Assembly (NCBI GenBank): GCA_022825675.1
Contig: JAJDWK010000058.1
Span: 1-40,224, forward strand
DNA length: 40,224 nucleotides
Direction of reading: 5' to 3'
Source of the DNA: Anaerolineae bacterium
GTDB taxonomy: Bacteria > Chloroflexota > Anaerolineae > Aggregatilineales > Phototrophicaceae
Part shown: positions 39,922 to 40,224 of the stretch, piece by piece
Layout: every line of letters starts with the position of its first letter
Position numbering within the stretch: the stretch's first letter is position 1
Position numbers and translations under genes: made by a program
The notes under the pieces: model-generated
The model's input: only the letters and a program-made list of their open reading frames with translations
Database searches by the model: none
What the model was told of the DNA's origin: nothing

Positions 39922-40224
39922 ATGTTCACACAATATACGGTCCGAAACACAGTCCGAATTTTCAGCCTGGCGCTGGCGCTGGCGCTGCTCGCGCTCGTCC
40001 TCATCGCCGCCCTGCCGCTGCAAGCGCAAACGAGCAGCACCGCGGTGGAAGGCTTCCAATACGACGGCATGCTCTCTGACGGCAAATTGAAATTCAGTTG
40101 GAAGACCGCGACCAACGAGGTCTATGACACCACTTCCTTCATGTTCAAAGGCGGGGGCGTGACCAATGTCTGGACTTCGTCCTACCTGACCGGCTTGTCC
40201 TACAGCGACGGCCGCACCAGAATC
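39922..40224 (+). CDS. Secreted protein, partial (runs off the window end)
   Basis: The ATG at 39922 follows AAGGAG by 7 nt. Visible are 101 residues: a long signal peptide (ALALALLALVLIAALPLQAQ) and the start of a domain with FQYDGMLSDGKLKFSW, SFMFKGGGVTNVWTSSYLTG. This is paralogous to the 39062 protein. Its signal-peptide DNA around 40006-40029 is nearly identical to 39767-39790 in the peptide gene upstream. It probably forms a unit with that gene (71 nt apart). Confidence 0.72.
   Translation, partial: MFTQYTVRNTVRIFSLALALALLALVLIAALPLQAQTSSTAVEGFQYDGMLSDGKLKFSWKTATNEVYDTTSFMFKGGGVTNVWTSSYLTGLSYSDGRTRI

Overview
The window is GC-rich, densely coding bacterial DNA. It most resembles a member of the Chloroflexota (Anaerolineae-like). 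This is an inference from the gene content: secreted SH3/FN3 proteins, a von Willebrand A protein with a very long Thr/Pro/Asp repeat stalk, orphan substrate-binding proteins with plain signal peptides, tandem SnoaL-like proteins and a MurJ flippase. No ribosomal or other phylogenetic marker is present to confirm it. About 37 genes or gene remnants and one tRNA can be supported.

Layout. 1-185: 3' end of a gene leaving the window on the left, interrupted by repeat-like DNA. 270-2200: a secreted FN3/SH3 protein, then a methyltransferase whose reading frame contains two adjacent UGA codons. 2602-5262: a BMP-type substrate-binding protein and a secreted protein with a beta-propeller-like region. 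5292-10525: one transcription unit with a flavin amine oxidase, an Asp/Glu racemase-like protein and three paralogous proteins, each made of two NTF2/SnoaL-like domains. 10533-11860 (minus): RfbC-type epimerase and EcsC-like protein, translationally coupled. 12130-13445: small membrane protein and GT4 glycosyltransferase. 13450-15470 (minus): sulfatase and methyltransferase, coupled. 15609-16161: decayed cyclase-family gene. 16437-18101: peptide-type substrate-binding protein ending in a strong terminator. 18211-18690 (minus): small membrane/coiled-coil protein behind an IS3-like transposase remnant. 18820-22344: VWA surface protein. 22416-25648: overlapping chain of holin-like membrane protein, GT4, MATE exporter and small zinc-knuckle protein. 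25923-27659: ABC exporter. 27661-27743 (minus): tRNA-Leu(UAA). 27936-30098 (minus): CNNM/CorC-like protein, cytidine deaminase, NTF2-like protein. 30446-31495: mannonate dehydratase. 31487-32680 (minus): MFS transporter. 32929-35891 (minus): MurJ and a DNA methyltransferase fused to an HNH nuclease. 35982-36386 (minus): cytochrome c lipoprotein. 36476-37588: AlkX-like winged-helix protein. 37604-38908 (minus): ADP-ribosylglycohydrolase. 39062 to the end: three small secreted proteins, two of them paralogous.

Most long intergenic gaps carry copies of the same dispersed repeats: ACCACCGAGTACACCGAG and its complement, CTTTGTGTCTTTGTGGTGAA and its complement, and GGGCGTTTCG/CGAAACGCCC hairpins. 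They sometimes combine into long palindromes.

The most unusual observation is at 1772-1805. The two tandem in-frame UGA codons of the methyltransferase are followed, 11 nt later, by a 6-bp stem with a GGUCC loop. This is the spacing and loop type of a bacterial SECIS element. The frame is undamaged on both sides, so a Sec-Sec selenoprotein is a serious alternative to a pseudogene.
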